DNA of 14,304 bases from CAYPOY01 sp964412395 (lineage in GTDB: Bacteria > Chloroflexota > Anaerolineae > B4-G1). This document shows, one piece after another, positions 12,351-14,304 of this stretch. The position numbers were made by a program, and so were the translations under genes. The stretch is taken from assembly GCA_964412395.1 (NCBI GenBank), contig CAYPOY010000115.1, positions 1 to 14,304 on the forward strand. The letters are read 5' to 3'. The notes under the pieces were generated by a model, which worked only from the letters and a program-made list of their open reading frames with translations, was not told the DNA's origin and did no database searches. The first letter of the stretch is position 1. Every line of letters begins with the position of its first letter.

Positions 12351-12393
12351 AGGAATCAGACCCGCTTTAGATTAAATAGATACGCTGTCCCTG

Positions 12394-13731
12394 CTACTGA
12401 TGGCTCACGGGGATGAAGATGCGGAAGGGGAGTGGTTCGTAGGCCTGGTTCAAGCTCAGGTAGTCACTGCTCCAGCCACCGATGGCGTAGATGGAGGTCT
12501 CGAACACAACCACGCCCGGGCTGTGCCACTCTCCTACCAGCGGCGTTTCAACAGGGCGCCAGGTGTCGTCATTCGGGTTGTAGCGCTCGTTGAAGCCCAG
12601 ATAACTGGTCCAGCCGCCCCCACCGATGGCATAGAGTTGGCCGCTCAGGGCGGCCAGCCTTAGCCACCCCCGCCCCACCGCTAGCGGTGCGCATTCCTCC
12701 CACGTCTCCGCTGCCGGGTCGTAAACCGCGCATGTGGTCAGTTCTCGCTCGCCATCGTACCCACCCACGACGTAGAGGCGGTCCCCCAGAGAAGCGGCTG
12801 CGGCGAGGCCTCGTCCTGTGTGCATAGGTGTCCCTTCAGTCCAGGTATCCGCCTGGGGGTCGTAGACGTATACCGTGGCGACGTATCGTCCACCGTCCCA
12901 CCCGCCGAAGAGATACAACTTCCCTTCCCACACAGTCAGCGCGTAGGCACAGCGTGGTTCCGGCAGCGAGCTGACCTTGCGCCAGGAGTCGGCCAGGGCA
13001 TCGTAGACCTCGACCACCTGCGTCGGTGTACCCTCAGCGTCGCGGCCGCCTGGCACGTACATGTCCGTCCCGATCACACCGGCCGAGACATAGGCTACTG
13101 GAGTTGGCTTGTCGCTTCCTCGTGTCCATAAGTCATCTTCGGGGTCGTATATCTCGACTGCAGCCGTGATTCCCTCCGGGGTCTGGCCGGAGATGGCGAA
13201 GATATGTCCATTGACAGCGGCGAGCGCCAGATATGCGCGACGGGTGGGCATCTGAGCTCGCTCACGCCAGGGGGATTCCGCAGTCTCTACCACAAGCGGC
13301 AGCGGTGGCTGCTCTGGCGGCAGGTCCGATGGCAGGCCCGGTCCGTCGTCCGCCTGCGGCCTGTTGCGGGGCCACGTCACAGCTACCCCGGCCACCACAA
13401 GCAGCAGGGCAACGATCAACGCCACCCGCTTGAACCAGGGAAGGGGAGGCGCCGGGGCGACCGGTGGAACCCGGGGCTGGGCCACAGCGCTCCTTTCTCC
13501 CAGCGCTTCCCCAGCACCCTCCACGGCCACCCACCCCTCGCGCACGGCGATCATCGTCGCCTCGGTGCGTGATTCGGCCCCCAGCTTGGCGAAGATGTTG
13601 CGCAGATGAACCTTGACGGTATTGACGCTGATGCTCAGCCGGTGGGCGACCTCGCGGTTAGTGACACCGGTCGCCACCATCTGCAAGATCTCTTTCTCGC
13701 GTTCGGTCAGGAATTCACCGTATTCAGGCAT
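12394..13731 (-). CDS. Membrane-tethered LuxR/NarL-type HTH regulator with extracytoplasmic kelch beta-propeller
   Basis: This 445-residue three-part protein has a LuxR-type HTH at res 7-65 ('LTEREKEILQMVATGVTNREVAHRLSISVNTVKVHLRNIFAKLG'). Its recognition helix 'SVNTVKVHLRNI' is intact, so DNA binding is likely. A Pro-rich linker leads to one transmembrane helix (res ~102-119, RVALIVALLLVVAGVAVTW), then a second Pro-rich stretch. Six kelch repeats follow (about 155-436), with hydrophobic strand plus GG turns such as 'KLYLFGGWDGG', 'RLYVVGGYDGE', 'QLYAIGGGGW' and 'SIYAIGGW', each with 'YDP..D.W' between. Topology places the HTH in the cytoplasm and the propeller outside, so it could sense an extracellular ligand and regulate transcription. 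The tail 'LPFRIFIPVSHQ' is hydrophobic and Pro-containing. ATG13731 has AAGGA just upstream and is 7 bp after the DUF47 stop, so the two are probably one operon. Confidence 0.88.
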   Translation of the reverse strand: MPEYGEFLTEREKEILQMVATGVTNREVAHRLSISVNTVKVHLRNIFAKLGAESRTEATMIAVREGWVAVEGAGEALGERSAVAQPRVPPVAPAPPLPWFKRVALIVALLLVVAGVAVTWPRNRPQADDGPGLPSDLPPEQPPLPLVVETAESPWRERAQMPTRRAYLALAAVNGHIFAISGQTPEGITAAVEIYDPEDDLWTRGSDKPTPVAYVSAGVIGTDMYVPGGRDAEGTPTQVVEVYDALADSWRKVSSLPEPRCAYALTVWEGKLYLFGGWDGGRYVATVYVYDPQADTWTEGTPMHTGRGLAAAASLGDRLYVVGGYDGERELTTCAVYDPAAETWEECAPLAVGRGWLRLAALSGQLYAIGGGGWTSYLGFNERYNPNDDTWRPVETPLVGEWHSPGVVVFETSIYAIGGWSSDYLSLNQAYEPLPFRIFIPVSHQ

Positions 13732-13738
13732 TGTTCCT

Positions 13739-14304
13739 TCAGGTCATCTTGACCACGATGTCAGAGAGCACGTTGGCTGCCTCGTCGCCCTGGTCGGCAG
13801 CATTGCTCAGGTGGCGGTAAATCTCGCGCAATTTGAGCATCTCCACCACGTGCTCTATATCCTGTGGCCTGTGGAACAGTTCGGCGATGGCCTCCCGGTA
13901 GACCGTCTCTATGCGATTCTCCAGCGCCTTAGCCCGCACGGCGTGGTCCTCAGCCACGCCAGGATGGTCGGCCAATCGCTGTACGCCCATGTGGATCTCG
14001 CGCGCGGCGTCGCACAGCAGCGAGGCCATACGCTGCAGGAAGCTGTTGGGTTCCACCTCGAGGATGTCCATTTCGCCGACGGTCGTGTAGCCGTAGTCAA
14101 TGATGTCGTCAATAGCACGCGAGAGCGCGTGGATGTCCTCGCGGTCAATCGGCGTGACAAAGGTGCGGTTCAATTCATCAATCAGGATGCGCCGCACCTC
14201 GTCAGCCTGTTTCTCCATCTGCGTGACGACTCTGGCCCGTTCCTTACACGGATCGTCCATGTACTCCTGTAGTGCTTCCATACCTTTGACGGTATAGTCG
14301 GCTT
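13739..14304 (-). CDS. DUF47 / PhoU-like family protein, 5' end beyond the window
   Basis: This 188-residue partial reading frame is of the DUF47 PhoU-like helical bundle family. Motifs are 'EKQADEVRRILIDELNRTFVTPIDREDIHALSRAIDDIIDYGY', where 'FxTPIDREDI..L...IDDIID' is the family signature, and later 'RAKALENRIETVYREAIAELF'. DUF47 genes usually sit beside low-affinity Pit-type phosphate transporters and are thought to regulate or assist them. Such a transporter may lie just outside this window; that is inference. The frame stays open to the window edge (residues ADYTVKG precede the first in-window Met at 14281). That Met has only an AAAGGT directly against it, too close to be a normal Shine-Dalgarno, so the true start is probably upstream, in agreement with a usual length near 205-210 residues. 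It is followed by the LuxR-kelch gene 7 bp later. Confidence 0.87.
   Translation of the reverse strand, partial: ADYTVKGMEALQEYMDDPCKERARVVTQMEKQADEVRRILIDELNRTFVTPIDREDIHALSRAIDDIIDYGYTTVGEMDILEVEPNSFLQRMASLLCDAAREIHMGVQRLADHPGVAEDHAVRAKALENRIETVYREAIAELFHRPQDIEHVVEMLKLREIYRHLSNAADQGDEAANVLSDIVVKMT

Larger units (their letters stand above)
11994..12393. other. Repeat-rich intergenic region between convergent genes
   Basis: This 400-bp gap lies between the recombinase-like gene (plus strand) and the kelch fusion (minus strand). It contains AGACCT-CCG-AGGTCT (12044-12058), C-run/G-run palindromes (12161-12225) and a chain of hairpins (12283-12350). ORFs here (for example 12074-12370) are Pro/Gly/Arg/Ser-rich products of the repeats without recognisable domains, so no gene is called. 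Confidence 0.75.

Noticed and set aside
12074..12370. Open reading frames of 75-98 residues in the intergenic region
   Set aside because: They are read from C-run/G-run palindromes and hairpin repeats, with no domain, poor start context and no conserved pattern.
13613..14272. Long plus-strand ORF antisense to the DUF47 gene and the 5' end of the kelch gene
   Set aside because: The minus-strand frames carry clear family motifs (DUF47, LuxR HTH); the plus-strand frame is a shadow caused by GC-rich codon use.

Overview
The window looks like a stretch of chromosome from a Chloroflexota bacterium, most plausibly an Anaerolineae-type anaerobe. This is an inference. It rests on the GC-rich coding style, a DUF11 cell-surface protein ending in a YLPVVVRNF-type tail, oxygen-sensitive radical and corrinoid activation enzymes, and many short tandem or palindromic repeats of a kind common in that phylum. 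No rRNA, tRNA, CRISPR array or intact mobile element is visible.

Layout: (1) positions 1-153 are the acidic C-terminal end of recA. (2) At 225-3706, behind a TTGACA-17-TACTAT promoter, lies a unit of a 2-hydroxyacyl-CoA dehydratase/benzoyl-CoA reductase-type activator, two different dehydratase D-component paralogues, and an alkyltransferase-like (ATL) DNA-lesion protein. (3) At 3891-7900, behind a second promoter and a structured 124-nt leader, lie a DUF11 surface protein, an SDR resembling 3-ketodihydrosphingosine reductase, an SCP2-like lipid carrier, a second SDR and a four-TM protein. (4) At 8029-10960, behind a third promoter, lie a small protein with five 20-22-residue repeats, a MetH-activation-domain-like protein with a Cys cluster, and a RACo-like 2Fe-2S/ASKHA reductive activator of corrinoid proteins. 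(5) At 11040-11993 a tyrosine-recombinase-fold protein that has lost most catalytic residues has its own strong promoter. (6) Positions 11994-12393 are a repeat-rich gap between convergent units. (7) On the minus strand, a DUF47 (PhoU-like) gene cut by the window edge is followed by a LuxR-HTH/transmembrane/kelch fusion.

How they fit together: regions 2 and 4 are both about ATP-driven low-potential electron transfer, one to a dehydratase or reductase and the other to a corrinoid protein not encoded here. Region 3 looks like a lipid or acyl-carrier metabolism cluster. The kelch fusion looks like a one-component transmembrane regulator, possibly tied to phosphate through DUF47.

The most unusual points are: repeats translated in frame inside or at the ends of enzymes (dehydratase, ATL, SCP2, SDR); the membrane-tethered LuxR-kelch protein; the apparently catalytically dead recombinase; the leaderless start at 225; and the leader at 3767-3890, which holds mini-ORFs and competing hairpin arms. 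All family assignments come from reading motifs, not from a database search.
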